Notes: a model not told the origin generated them from the letters alone. A stretch of 64,000 nucleotides of DNA from Pyropia yezoensis (GCA_009829735.1 CM020620.1:25824951-25888950); one strand, 5' to 3'; shown: positions 11,994-22,248, numbered from the stretch's first letter. Numbers and translations are program-made.

Positions 11994-14003
11994 TTAGCCC
12001 CCGCCCCGTCGGCGACGCCCCCGCTCCCCTTCTGTAACCACCCGGAGCGTCGCGAGCGTCGCGTCCGCGGCGCCCGTGACGGTCACCCCCCCCCCCGCCT
12101 CGCCAGCGGCCGCGAGCGCGGCGGCGACCGCCGGCGTCACTACCTCACCCGGCACCACCAGCGGGATACCCGGCGGATAGACCGACACCGTCTCGGCAGC
12201 GACGCGGCCGGCGGCAGCCGCCAGCGGCACCGCCGCCTTGGCCGCAAAGAACGCGTCGCGGGGGGTCATGGCGGGGGGGCCCCGCGGGAGCGCCCCCGCC
12301 GCCGCCCCTGCGGATGGTGGGGGCGGCGGCATCGGAAGGCCGCCAGTCCCGGCCGGGGCGGCCGCGGACACGGCCGCCAACCCCTCGGCGGCCAACGTGG
12401 CCATGGCGGTGACCAGCGCGTCCACGTCGGCCGCCCCGTTGGCCGGCGTCAACACAAACGTGACGGCCGCGGCGGTGGGGAGTTCCGCATAGACGCCCCA
12501 CCGCTCAATGAGCGCGTCGTCCACGTCCCAGCCCCCCCCAGGAAACACCGACGCGTCGAGGAGGAGGGTCAGTCGGGATGGGTCAAGCGACCACCCCTCC
12601 GTGCCGTCCGTGCCGCGCGGGAGGTCCATGACGGACACGCCCGGCAGCGCTGAAAGCCGTCGCCGTGCGTCCGCGGCGGTGCGGAGAAGGGCGCCCCACG
12701 CGGCTGCGGCGGCGGGCGAAGCCGCCCACGCGACGGCCGCGTCAATGGAGCCGAGGAGCAGCCAGCTGGGGCTGGTCGTCGTCCCCACCGCCAGCGAGTC
12801 TGCCACGGCGTCGGCGTCGAGGCGGCCGCCCGCCGCCGCCCGCCGCACGTGCAGCAGGGCGGTCTGCGTCAGAGAACCCCCCGTCTTGTGTGTTGACTGG
12901 ATGACCGCGTCGGCGCCGTGGGCGGTGGCACTCGCTGGCAGCCCCGGCGCGAGCCCGAAGTGCGCCCCGTGCGCCTCGTCGACGATCAGGGCCACGCCGC
13001 CGCCGCCGCCGCCGCCGCCACTGCCATCGGCCCCACCACCACCCACCGCCGGTGTGTGCGCCGCCACCACCCGCGCAATGCCGGCAACGTCAGCAACGAC
13101 GCCGTGATAGGTTGGCGCAACCACCAGCACCGCCCCCACGTCCTCCCCCGCGGCGGCGGCGGCGGCAAGCCCCGCCGCCACCGCCGCGGTGGTCACCCCC
13201 GCGGCAAGCCCGTCGGCGACGACTGGCTCCACCCACCGGGGAACCCCCCCGCACGCCACCAGCGCCGCCACCGCGCTGCTGTGGGCGTTGCGTGGCAGCA
13301 GCAGCGTCTGTCCAGGCGCCACCGCCGCGAGCACCGCCGCCACGAGGCCCCCTGAGGAGCCATTGACCAGCAGGTGCGACGCGTAGACGGCGGCGCCCCC
13401 CGCGGTGAGCGCGTCTGCCGCCGCGGCCGCGGCGGTTGCCAGCACCCCCGATGGGGCCGACAGGCAGTCGAGAGCGGGGAGCTCGGGGAGGTCCAACGAG
13501 AGGGTGGCCGGCGGGACCGCGGCGGTCAGCCCGGCGGGCGCCCCGCGGCCGAGCTTGTGGCCGGGGCAGAAAAACGGGGCGCGCACGCGTGTCGCCTCGG
13601 CCGCGAGCGCCGCGTACAAGGGGGGCAGGTGGGGGGGTGGGGGCGCGGGGAGCACCCCCCCGCCACCCGCCGCCGTGTCAGCGGCGTCGTCGGTGCCGGG
13701 CACGCCGGCTGCAACGGCGGGACCCGCCGGGCTGGTCGACGGCGCCAGGGGCGCTACGGCGGCAGCGGCGGTGCGGGAAACGGTGCTACCTGCAACGCCA
13801 TAGCCATCACCGCCGCCGCCACCGACGCTGCCGCCGCCGCCGCCACCACCGCCGTCAGCATTCCAATGGGGTGGCGCCGCGGACGCCGCCGGCAGCCGCC
13901 GCGACGGCATGGCGCACACGTGCGGCAGTGAGCAGTGGCCCACCGCCGCGCGCGGACGCCGTACCGTCAGACAGGGCACGGGGAGGAAGGCCGGGGATGC
14001 CAT
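11994..14003 (-). CDS. PLP-dependent Orn/Lys/Arg decarboxylase family protein, probably plastid
   Basis: A fold-type I PLP enzyme of the Orn/Lys/Arg decarboxylase family (bacterial/cyanobacterial type). Such enzymes make polyamine precursors such as cadaverine, putrescine or agmatine; the substrate cannot be told from sequence. Evidence: PFFCPGHKLG near the start of the domain, LLVNGSSGGLVAAVLA, LLPRNAHSSAVAALV, VVAPTYHGVVADV, VDEAHGAHFG, and STHKTGGSLTQTALLHV, whose Lys (about residue 373) should bind PLP. The C-terminal subdomain is also present (SVYPPGIPLVVPGEVVT). The 669-residue product begins MASPAFLPVPCLTVRRPRAA, which looks like a transit peptide. The frame stays open further upstream, but the ATG at 14003 fits best. 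It diverges from the G-patch gene. Confidence 0.85.
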   Translation of the reverse strand: MASPAFLPVPCLTVRRPRAAVGHCSLPHVCAMPSRRLPAASAAPPHWNADGGGGGGGGSVGGGGGDGYGVAGSTVSRTAAAAVAPLAPSTSPAGPAVAAGVPGTDDAADTAAGGGGVLPAPPPPHLPPLYAALAAEATRVRAPFFCPGHKLGRGAPAGLTAAVPPATLSLDLPELPALDCLSAPSGVLATAAAAAADALTAGGAAVYASHLLVNGSSGGLVAAVLAAVAPGQTLLLPRNAHSSAVAALVACGGVPRWVEPVVADGLAAGVTTAAVAAGLAAAAAAGEDVGAVLVVAPTYHGVVADVAGIARVVAAHTPAVGGGGADGSGGGGGGGGVALIVDEAHGAHFGLAPGLPASATAHGADAVIQSTHKTGGSLTQTALLHVRRAAAGGRLDADAVADSLAVGTTTSPSWLLLGSIDAAVAWAASPAAAAAWGALLRTAADARRRLSALPGVSVMDLPRGTDGTEGWSLDPSRLTLLLDASVFPGGGWDVDDALIERWGVYAELPTAAAVTFVLTPANGAADVDALVTAMATLAAEGLAAVSAAAPAGTGGLPMPPPPPSAGAAAGALPRGPPAMTPRDAFFAAKAAVPLAAAAGRVAAETVSVYPPGIPLVVPGEVVTPAVAAALAAAGEAGGGVTVTGAADATLATLRVVTEGERGRRRRGGG

Positions 14004-14583
14004 TGGGGGAACCGGTAGTGCCAGGGGGAGGACGGGATGATGGTGCAGCCGCTGTGCTGACGGCCAGCAGCGGGAACAGGGCGGCACAGACGGCAGTAGT
14101 CGAGTAGTGATGGCGGGGATGCGCTCATGAGAGGAATGTGGAAAACGGAGGTCAGAGCCGCCAAGTCGTGGTTGATGAGGTGAGTCTCGTGAGCCACAGA
14201 CATTCCGATGGTGGTCCAATCTCAGCGACCAGATCAGCATCAAATACTGTAGTTTTCGGCGAGTACAGCTTGCGCTGTCGCCGTCGGCGCCGCCGTCCTT
14301 GGCCACAGACAAGGACTGTCGCGACGAAGGCCCCCCTTCCTCTCTGTTTACGTACCCCTCCGTCCTGCACCTGTTGCCCCCCCCCCCACCCCGACGCTCG
14401 TGTCCTCCCTCGCCCCGTCCTTCTCTTTTGTTCTCCGGCGCTCTGAGCTTCCCCCTTTTCCCCTCTGCGCGTCCCCAGACGCACATGCCCCAGCGTTCAT
14501 CACTGGTCACCGCTCGCCTCTCCTCCTCAGCCCCCTCCCCCCGCCTTCTTCCCCCCCTCCCCCTCCCCCTCCCCCTCAACACC
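14004..14583. promoter_or_regulatory. Divergent upstream region of the decarboxylase and G-patch genes
   Basis: About 580 bases with no conserved coding sequence and a moderate drop in GC around 14,140-14,280. The plus-strand ATG at 14584 is preceded by a long C/T-rich leader, as for other genes here. Confidence 0.4.
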
Positions 14584-15567
14584 ATGCCGCCCAACAACAC
14601 CCAAAACAAAGCATGGGCCACCGACACCACCACCGTCGCCTACCGGTTACTCTCTTCCATGGGCTGGGCGCCCGGTACGGGCCTCGGCGCCCGCGGTCAG
14701 GGTGACGTTGCCCCCGTGGCGGTGGCGCCCCGCCCGACGGCGGTGGGTGTGGGTGGCGACGCCGCGGGCGCAGCTGCCGCCGCGGCCTGGTCTGCCCCTG
14801 CCGCCGTGGCGGGCGCCTTTAACGGCGTCTTGGCGGGCCTGGCGCCGGTGGGGGTGGTCCCGCCGCCCCCGGCGGGCGGCAGCGGCAGTGACGACGGCGG
14901 CGGCAGCGACGCGGCGGCAGCGACGGCAGCGGCGGAGACGGCAAAGGCGGCGGCGGGACGGAGAGAAAAGCGGCCGCCGACGGCGAGGGGCGTCAAGGCG
15001 GGGGGGGGCTACGCCCGCCGCCGGGCGGCGGGGAAGAACGTGGCATCCTACTCGGCGGCGGCGCTGCGAGAAATTCTGGGCGGACCAGCCGCTGTGGCTG
15101 CTCCCATGCCACCGCCCGTTGTCGTCGCTGCCGCTCCCGCCGACGCGCCCCCCCCGGCGGCACCGTCGGCGGCCGGTAGCGACGAGGACGACGACGACGG
15201 GTGGGGCGGGGGTGGGGGTGTCGGGCTGGGCGGCGCGGGGCTGGGTGGCGCCGGGCTGGGCAGCGCTGGGCTGGGCGGGGGGGAGCAGGCGACCGCCACC
15301 CCCCCATCTGCGGCGGCCGCCGCCGCCCCCCCTCCTGCTCCTTCTCCGCCCCCCCCCTCGGACCGTCAGGCGGCCAAGGCGGCGGCGCGAGCGGCCAAGG
15401 CTGCCGCCCGCGAGGCGGCTGCCGCGGCGCGCACCTCTGGGCGGCCTGCCAAGGGCGCCCGCCGCGCTGAGCGGGCGGCGGCTCGCGAGGCGTCTCGCGC
15501 CGAGCGGGACGCCCGGCGGTCGAGGGCAGGCGGCAAGGTGCGACGCTCTGAGGGCATCCACAAGTGA
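14584..15567 (+). CDS. PINX1/PXR1-type G-patch protein
   Basis: The 327-residue product starts with a G-patch, AYRLLSSMGWAPGTGLGARGQG, located at the extreme N-terminus as in PINX1/PXR1 (Gno1). A second conserved block, GGYARRRAAGKNVASYS followed by AALREILGG, matches the motif after the G-patch in that family. PXR1 stimulates the DEAH helicase Prp43 in pre-rRNA and snoRNA maturation, and PINX1 also binds telomerase; a nucleolar role is likely. The rest is low-complexity Ala/Gly/Pro with an acidic patch and a very basic Ala/Arg/Lys tail ending GKVRRSEGIHK. It is intronless. The first in-frame ATG with good context was taken as the start. Confidence 0.8.
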   Translation: MPPNNTQNKAWATDTTTVAYRLLSSMGWAPGTGLGARGQGDVAPVAVAPRPTAVGVGGDAAGAAAAAAWSAPAAVAGAFNGVLAGLAPVGVVPPPPAGGSGSDDGGGSDAAAATAAAETAKAAAGRREKRPPTARGVKAGGGYARRRAAGKNVASYSAAALREILGGPAAVAAPMPPPVVVAAAPADAPPPAAPSAAGSDEDDDDGWGGGGGVGLGGAGLGGAGLGSAGLGGGEQATATPPSAAAAAAPPPAPSPPPPSDRQAAKAAARAAKAAAREAAAAARTSGRPAKGARRAERAAAREASRAERDARRSRAGGKVRRSEGIHK

Positions 15568-16451
15568 ATGGCTGATGGAATGTTGGGGGGGGGGGGGGGG
15601 TGAGGATGGCGTGACGGTGTGGACCAATTTTGTCAAGGCGTTGGGGATGAGGGGAGGAGAGGTCGGGAAGGTCAAGGGCGAGGAGGGAAGAAGTGGGGGA
15701 TGCGTTGGGCGGCGGGTGGGGTGGCACGGAGCAAGCGGGGGTGGAAGAGAGTGTGGGGGCTTTTTTGGGAAGGGGGCACGGCTTGAAGATATGGGGAGGC
15801 TCACGCACCCGGTCATGCCGGCTGTATGTACATGTACTGTACTGTACACGCATTTTGGTCCCACTTGGGCACAACTCGCCCCACCACGGCCGCACGGGGT
15901 TGCGTCTCCATAGCGCCCGACCTTTCCGACAAGGGCAGCTTCCACACAAGACCTGCCGTCGGCGCTGCGTGGGGGCAGGCACCGAGGCCGGCCACAGTGG
16001 AAGCCCTGCCCGCCTCCCGCGCTCACCCCCCTCTGCACCGCGCAGCAACGGCGGCCGCGGCGGTCGGTCGCCGACCCCGCCAGCACCGCTGTTACACGGG
16101 GGCGCGCGACGGCGCCAACAGGTGGCGGAGTGGTGCCGCCCTCCCGCGCCGCCCCCCTGCGGCGGTCCGCCGCCGCTACCGCCGCTGCGCCGCTGTGGGG
16201 GTAGTCGAGCCTGGCGCCGCTGCGGGTCCCGCTGCTGCCCACCGCAGGGGCGGAGAGTGGCAGACGCGAGGGGAACGCGGGAGAGAACCGCCCCACCCAC
16301 CGACGATCAGTGCAGCCCACAGGGCGGCCGTGCCTGTCCGCCAACCGCCTCCCCCCCACCGCCCAACCCCCCCGCGCGGGATCAAACCCACGCGGCGGCA
16401 GCCGCAGCCAGTCGGCAGCGCGGCACCGCGCGGGCGGGCGGCGCACGGCTC
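15568..16451. other. Convergent intergenic region with overlapping GTACTGTAC copies
   Basis: The G-patch gene and REV7 converge here, so the interval should hold both 3' ends. It contains a 12-base G run after 15587 and two overlapping GTACTGTAC copies at 15834-15847. No coding sequence is supported. Confidence 0.4.
15834..15847. promoter_or_regulatory. GTACTGTAC element, two overlapping copies
   Basis: GTACTGTAC occurs at 15834-15842 and again at 15839-15847, sharing four bases, and is preceded by ATGTACAT-like sequence. It lies between two convergent genes, so it need not be a promoter element. Confidence 0.4.
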
Positions 16452-17818
16452 CTACTCTGCCTGCCGCGGCAGCCGGCGCTCCGCGTAGGACGTGAGCTCC
16501 ACCACCTCGGCCGTCGGGTCTGCATCCTTGAGCGGCTCCACCGCGTACTCGCCTGGTGCAAACTCCTGCCGGAGGGGGGAGGGGGGGCGGGGAGGGCGGT
16601 GGAGGGCACGGGGCGCGGGGGGGGGGGGGGAAACAAGGGAAAACACAGAGGACAGGGCAAGCTGGCGAGGGTGTGCGTCAGCAAGGATGCCCGCCGTGTC
16701 CCCACCTGCCATGAGCAAGCTGGCCCGCAGTGGTCTACTGGGAGAGGGACGGGAAAGCGAAAGCAACTCAGAGGCACGCCGCCCGTCTGCTGCCCGTCGC
16801 CGCCGCCGCTGCTGCCGCCGCCGCCGCCGCACTACCTGCCGTCGCCACTGTCATCGCCGCACCTGACCGAGATGACAGAAGAACAATAAATAACGCAACA
16901 GCCCCTGCCCCTCCCCACATCCACCCCCCTCTTGCCCAACACGCCGCGTACCCGCCGCTCACACCCATCCGCGGGCACCCACACGTCGTCGGTCGAGACG
17001 CCCCTGGTGTATACAATCACCTCAAAGCGGCACGGCGACGTCAGCGCCGCGTCCTCGTCGGGCTGCCCATCGAGACGCGGCCAGGCGGGGCGACCGGCGG
17101 GGCCTTCGCACTCGCCGTCGCCGCCGCCGCCGGCGGCCGCGCCAGCTGCGGCCGCGCCAGCTGCGGCGGCCGCGCCGGGCACGAGGCTCCCCCACTGGGA
17201 GCCGGTCAGCCGCACAAGGTGCGCTCGCAGCTGGACGGCCAGGCGGGCCATGGCTGGGTGGGCAGACCCGTCAGAGTGGCCCCCCCGGCGGCTGCCGCTG
17301 CTGGCCTCCCCGACGCCGCCCGACGTCGCCTTTACAAGCGGCTCAAACACGTAGCGGGCCAGAACGGTGGTGGTGGGTGGACGACCCCCCGCCAGCGTGC
17401 CCCCCCCCGCCCCCGTCCCCCCACCCCCATCGGCGCCCACCCCCCCCGCGGCATCACCCGCCTCCCCCCCCTCCCCGGCCTCCCCGCCGCCGGGCGTGTC
17501 GGTCACAATCGCCACGACGTAGCGTTCGAGGAGGTCATCTGCGAGCAGCGGACGGCACGCGCCCGCAACGGCGGTCAGGTAGTCGGCGAGCGCCGGGTGG
17601 CGCGCCGTGTAGGCGGGGACACCCTCCGCGAGGACACGGGTGAAAAGGCAGCGCGGGTAGACAGCTCGGGTGCAGAGGAGGGTGGCGGTGGCGGTGGCGA
17701 GAAAGTCCGCCACCGCGTCCACCGCCTGGGCGGTTGGGGTGGAGGGATTGGCGGTGGCGGGGAGGGGGGGAGGGTGGCCGGGGGGAGGGTACGCGAGGCT
17801 GCGCCGGGGGGGGAGCAT
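16452..17818 (-). CDS. REV7: REV7/MAD2L2 HORMA-domain protein (two exons)
   Basis: REV7 is the HORMA-domain subunit of DNA polymerase zeta (with REV3) in translesion synthesis; in animals it also acts in shieldin and spindle control. Exon 1 (17818 to about 16952) carries AVADFLATATATLL, TRAVYPRCLFTR, YTARHPALADYLTAVAGACR and PLLADDLLERYVVAIVTD, matching the first half of the HORMA fold, then RYVFEPLVKAT, MARLAVQLRAHLVRLTG and CRFEVIVYTRGVSTDDVW. Exon 2 (16565-16452) supplies the C-terminal safety-belt strand, EFAPGEYAVEPLKDADPTAE followed by VVELTSYAERRLPRQAE. The acceptor CCGGCAG is clear. The donor is less certain; GTACGC at 16951 keeps frame and spacing and gives 326 residues. Two Gly/Ala-rich inserts lengthen it relative to the roughly 211-residue animal protein. 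Confidence 0.82.
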
Positions 17819-18418
17819 TCCTACCGCCCGTTTTCGTCTCAGGATGAACGAGGCAAGAAGGCAGCGAAAGAGAGGGACGAGTTTGGCCTGGGAGAGGCAG
17901 AACAGAGGGCGAATGCGGCGGCGACAGCGACGTTGGTTCACTGGAGTCGCTAGGGTGCCAGGCCAAGGTCAAGGTCTGATGCTGAGCCGCGGGCTGCACA
18001 AACGTTTCGGCTCGCCACAGGTATGCAGCAGGGCTGTTCAAGGGTGTATCTGGCCAAGGGTACAGTACGGCCCCGGAGAAAGGCGACCTCGAAGAAGGAC
18101 CTCGGGAACTCTGCGAGTCATGTAGCCCCTCTGTGTTCCTTATGATTCTTGTTTGGGGTACGCCACTGGACAAGAGATCGGGCGAGTATTTGACATGGGA
18201 TTATGTTATTTACCGGTTTCTTCTCTGTGTGGACAAAACTAGCCTCCACGGCTCGGTGGCCATCAGCCAATGGGCGAGGAGAGATCTCGTCTCGCTACCG
18301 GAAGCCTCCAACCAGGTTAAGAGCCACCGACTGCGGCGGCGGTAGGACCGCGCACCGGCACAGGCCCCAGCACCATCCATCTCCACCAGGTGCCCGCGTG
18401 CCACCCCCACTTTCCACC
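17819..18418. promoter_or_regulatory. Upstream region of REV7 and 5' flank of the transposase
   Basis: 600 bases without supported coding sequence, of lower GC than its surroundings after about 18,120. A GTACAGTAC element sits at 18060-18068, about 240 bases upstream of the REV7 start. No terminal inverted repeat pairing with the far side of the transposase could be found by eye. Confidence 0.4.
18060..18068. promoter_or_regulatory. GTACAGTAC element, copy 4
   Basis: Nine-base element upstream of REV7, at the edge of the REV7/transposase interval. Function unknown. Confidence 0.4.
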
Positions 18419-19945
18419 ATGAGCGCTGCTGGACGGGCTACCCCCGCCATAGCGCGGGTCGCGCCCGGAGGAGCTACCCGATCGATTGTGCGGCGCCCGG
18501 CGCTCGCTCTGCAGCAGCGCCTTCTGATCATCACCCAAGTGGCGGACGGCATCCCCCTGGATATCCTCGCGACGCGGTACGGGGTCTCGCGGCGTGCCAT
18601 CAGCCGCATCCACTCCTGCCGGGAGCAGACGTGGCGCGCCGCCGACGCTGGCGTGCCTTACAGCAGCCTGTGTGCCCACCCCGCCCACTTCCCCCTCGTT
18701 GACGAGGCGCTTCTCGCTTGGTTTTTGAGACTGCGGAGCGCGGGGTTGCCTGTCTCTCGCCTGGCCCTGCAAGTCAAGGCCGTGGCCCTGGCGGGGGTGC
18801 ACTACCCAGGGGCGCCCTTCCGGGCCTCTGACGGGTACATCCAGCGCTGGCGGACGCGCAGCGGGGTGCGCAGCATCCGCCTGCACGGAGCTGGTGGAGC
18901 TGTCAACGTCGAGACGGCGGAGATGCAGATGAAAGAGCTCCGGGACAAGCTCATTGGCGTGGACCCGGATTTGCTGCTCAACATGGACGAGGCCGCCATG
19001 TACTACCAGCTTGCCCCCACCAACTCGTACGTGTTGGCACGCCATGCACGGGAGACGAGGGGCACGGCGCTGCAGCACGCCAAGGCACGCCTGACGGTTA
19101 TCTTTTGCGTGAGCGCCACCGGCACGTTCAAGTTCCTGGCCGTCATTGGCAAAGCGGCCAAGCCAGTTTGCTTCCGCAACTGCCCCGGGAACCTGCCAGT
19201 CAAGTACTACAGCCAGCGCAATGGGTGGATGGACCAGGTGGTTTACCGGGAATGGCGCAAGGACTTATGTGCACTTTTTCGAAATTTCTCGTCGAGGGAC
19301 GCTGTGCTCCTGGTGGACAACGCCAGCGGTCACGACCTGTCTGACGCCCTGCCTGGGCTCGCAGTCGAGCCCCTCCCCCCCAACACGACGTCGAAGCACC
19401 AACCCTGCGACCAGGGCATCATCAACGCGTCCAAGTCCGTGTACAAGCGCGGGCTGATGGGGAAGATGTTGAAGGCCTTCGAGGAGCGGCTGGACGAGAC
19501 GCCCGACCAGTCGGCTGCGCGAGGAGCCCGGGAGGCGGCGGCAAAGCCTGGGTCGTTGGGGCTGGCGGACGGGCGAAGCGCCAACGTGCTCGACGCCATG
19601 GAGCTGATCAAGGAGTCGTTTGATCAGGTCACGCCTGACAGCATTGGGCGGTGCTGGCTGCGGGCCAAGTGCCTGCCCGAGGACGTGGAGACGTCCCTCA
19701 CCGCGCGCCTCGAGACCGGCGACGGCGTTGTGGAGCAGCCGGCCGACGAGCACGCCCGAGCCATTGTGGACATGCTGCGAACTACGCGTAGCCTGGGCGT
19801 GGGTCATAGTGTGGAGGGTGTGGTGAATGGCGGGCCTCCCTTTATGGATCTGCTTGTGTCGGGGAGCAGCCCGGACGCGCTTCCTGCCGTCCAGCAGTGG
19901 CTGATGGAGGAAGAGGGCCTGCCTGCTGCTTCAGAGATTGAGTAG
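18419..19945 (+). CDS. Pogo/Tigger-type (CENP-B-like) DDE transposase
   Basis: An intact 508-residue frame starting at CCACCATGAGC. The N-terminal helix-turn-helix (LLIITQVADGIPLDILATRY, GVSRRAISRIHS) is followed by a CENP-B-type second DNA-binding domain (FPLVDEALLAWFLRLRSAGL, YIQRWRTRSGV). The DDE_1-type catalytic core has LLLNMDEAAMYYQL (Asp about 190), AVLLVDNASGHD (Asp about 300) and PNTTSKHQPCDQGIINASK (Asp about 331), a DD30D spacing typical of pogo/Tigger/Jerky. Such enzymes move elements by cut and paste, usually at TA targets. The C-terminus is acidic. I could not locate terminal inverted repeats, so it may be an immobile copy, a domesticated gene, or an element whose ends need a search. 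The intact reading frame argues for recent activity or selection. Confidence 0.85.
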   Translation: MSAAGRATPAIARVAPGGATRSIVRRPALALQQRLLIITQVADGIPLDILATRYGVSRRAISRIHSCREQTWRAADAGVPYSSLCAHPAHFPLVDEALLAWFLRLRSAGLPVSRLALQVKAVALAGVHYPGAPFRASDGYIQRWRTRSGVRSIRLHGAGGAVNVETAEMQMKELRDKLIGVDPDLLLNMDEAAMYYQLAPTNSYVLARHARETRGTALQHAKARLTVIFCVSATGTFKFLAVIGKAAKPVCFRNCPGNLPVKYYSQRNGWMDQVVYREWRKDLCALFRNFSSRDAVLLVDNASGHDLSDALPGLAVEPLPPNTTSKHQPCDQGIINASKSVYKRGLMGKMLKAFEERLDETPDQSAARGAREAAAKPGSLGLADGRSANVLDAMELIKESFDQVTPDSIGRCWLRAKCLPEDVETSLTARLETGDGVVEQPADEHARAIVDMLRTTRSLGVGHSVEGVVNGGPPFMDLLVSGSSPDALPAVQQWLMEEEGLPAASEIE

Positions 19946-21080
19946 TGAACAGCCTATCTGGGACTCGGTGGTCCCCGCACATGCCAGTCGGAGAGAAAAA
20001 CAGTGGGAAAACTCGCATTGGCAAGGCCGCACAAAGCGCGACACGCTCGGAAACACCTGCAGCAAATATTGCAGTGCTGTCCAAGGGCTTGTCCCTGCCT
20101 AACGAGCAACAGGAGCAATCAAAATCGCAGAGATGCAGAAACGGTCTTACTAAAGATGCAGTGGATACAAACACAAGCGGCATGACCGATAGCATACAAG
20201 ATGCCGCACATTCCAATGTGCAGTGGATCATTCCTGTGGTGCGACGCAAAAAACGCCATCGGAAAGCACACAGCATCCAAACAGACACGATGGTAAAGAG
20301 AGATCGCCACAATCAACATCACGAAAGCCCATCATGGTCAAGCATGAGTGAAAGAGCATCATCGACAGTCCGTGTGCCGACAGTTGCCGGTGGGGACAGC
20401 CACAGGCGTCACGGACACACAGACCCTCACCCACTCGCCAAAATCGCCCCCTCCCTCCCCCCCTCCTTCTCCACGCTCAGCCGAGTCCGCAGTCCCCACT
20501 CCTCCGTAAACACACGCAGTACGTAACAGTCGATAATTTCACAGGCCCACCACCACATGCCATACCTCACCTCCGCTCAGACCCTCCGCCACCAAATTCT
20601 CCCTGTGCCCCCCCCGACCCCCGTGGCCCTCCCGCACACTCGAAGGACGACGGACGGCGCACGTGCGTGGCTTGGTCTATGGCGTGCACCTTGTACACTG
20701 GGACGGGCCCTGTACAGAAAGAAGAACGGAACGCGCATACACACCAGTCCAGACAGCATCACCAGGAGGATGTGGCAGAGAAATAGGGTGGAGCGGCCAA
20801 CGCACAGATCTTGATGCCACAAGAGCAAACAGTTGGTCAGGACATGCACACACAATGGGTAAAACAGCGCACCACGTGCATGTCCAGACAAAACAGCTAA
20901 ACATCGCACACACAGCGGACAAAAAACCGTAGCGGCTCGGTCCGGGGGGGTTGACAGCATGCGCCCAAAAAAAAGAAACGAGGGAAACAGCACGGACGCC
21001 GGCGCACAGCAGCACGAGAAAGTCACGTGGTCGCAACACGTACATACAGCCGAGGAGCGTCGGCGCAAGGCAACAAGCGG
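19946..21080. other. Gene-poor region downstream of the transposase
   Basis: About 1.1 kb of lower-GC DNA with no recognised protein, possibly including the 3' arm of the pogo-type element. Both strands carry open frames, but their translations look compositional rather than conserved. Confidence 0.35.
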
Positions 21081-21081
21081 C

Positions 21082-21255
21082 GGCCGGGGTGATGCGGCCG
21101 GGTGGGAACGCGGGTCGTGCGGCAGGCCGGGGACCCGCGTAGTGCGGCGGGGCGGGGGCCGGGATCGTGTGGCGGGGGGTGGGGACCAGGATCGTGGGAC
21201 GGGGTGGGGACCGCGATTGCGCGGCAGGGTGGGGGTCGCAGCACCAGGGGGTGTA
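21082..21255. repeat. Degenerate G-rich minisatellite, unit about 26 bp
   Basis: About six imperfect copies of a unit like GGTGGGGACCGGGATCGTGC plus GGCGG follow one another. The most regular copies lie from about 21,130 to 21,240. The repeat does not keep a conserved reading frame. Confidence 0.6.
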
Positions 21256-21359
21256 GGGGTGGTGCCGGGTGTGCGCGCGTCGCGCGCGCAGCGCTCGAAC
21301 GACACGTGATTGATGCCAGCGGCGACTCTGCGGTCGACCCAGAAATACATAGAATTTTT

Positions 21360-22140
21360 TGACGCCACCGCGAGGTGAGACGACAGATTCCCGATGTCTC
21401 GTGCGAAAGGGCTTTGATTTGAGTTATGAACCGTGTCCTAGGAAGGGGACTACCTTCTTGTCCTACCCCAGGATATGTGCGGGGCCGTACCGTACTACGC
21501 ATGTATCAAATCAAGGGTATACACGATACACATGGCGGAATTCCGTTCAGAGGGCATATACTCTCTTTGGTGGGAAGTGGGTATCCAAGAATATCTGTGA
21601 TACACTTTCCTAGATTCCCAAGGGTATTAAGAAAGTACACAATAAATACCAATGTGCCCACTGACCACATTAACTTGCGTAGTTACCCCAACATTGTACT
21701 ATTATGACCCAGAGGAGTACAAAGAACGCCGTTGTCTCTCATGATGCAAGGCTTCTGATTGGCTGTAGGCATCAGATTGCGCACTGCTCATCGGAAACGG
21801 CTGGCTCGATGCGTTCCACTGTGGTTTTTTCACGATACTCCCGTCTTCTTTGATGAAGTCAGTCGTCCTTAAGGGTATCAATACGCGCGGATGGTCCGTG
21901 CTTAGTCATACGTACGCCTAATCTGGAGCAAGGGTATATACCCTTGGGCAATACGCTGGTGTTTCCCTCCCCGCTTCGTACACTTGGCTCAGCCACGGTC
22001 CACTGTCAGCTTCTTACACTCCGTGACGTGAGACCCTCCGATACGATACACATGGCGAAACCTGATACCTTTGAACAGCCCTGGTATGTAGCGGTCGCTC
22101 GCTCTCAGTCGCATCAAGTCCCGAAATGGAACTAGACTGA
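21360..22140. other. AT-rich island with dispersed AAGGGTAT motifs
   Basis: GC content drops clearly against the flanks. The octamer AAGGGTAT appears at 21513-21520, 21620-21627, 21871-21878 and 21930-21937, with its complement at 21938-21945. The sequence GATACACATGGCG also occurs twice, near 21,526 and 22,046. No coding sequence is supported. It may be a non-autonomous element or a regulatory/chromatin feature. Confidence 0.45.
21929..21946. repeat. 18-base perfect palindrome
   Basis: CAAGGGTATATACCCTTG reads identically on both strands. It joins two AAGGGTAT octamers head to head around a TATA core inside the AT-rich island. Confidence 0.7.
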
Positions 22141-22248
22141 ATCGAATATGTTAGTTCACGTCGGGCTGGGCACCCAGGAGGTGTCTGACCAGGTCGACAG
22201 AAGAAGGCCCCTCAGACACGGCCACCGCCGGCCCGTGGTTTGGGGCAC

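Noticed and set aside
18140-20530. Terminal inverted repeats for the pogo-type transposase
   Set aside because: No pair of matching inverted ends or TA-flanked termini could be found by eye; an automated inverted-repeat search is needed.
20577-21368. 263-codon minus-strand open frame across the minisatellite
   Set aside because: Low-complexity translation over the 26-bp repeat, no domain, and poor start context.
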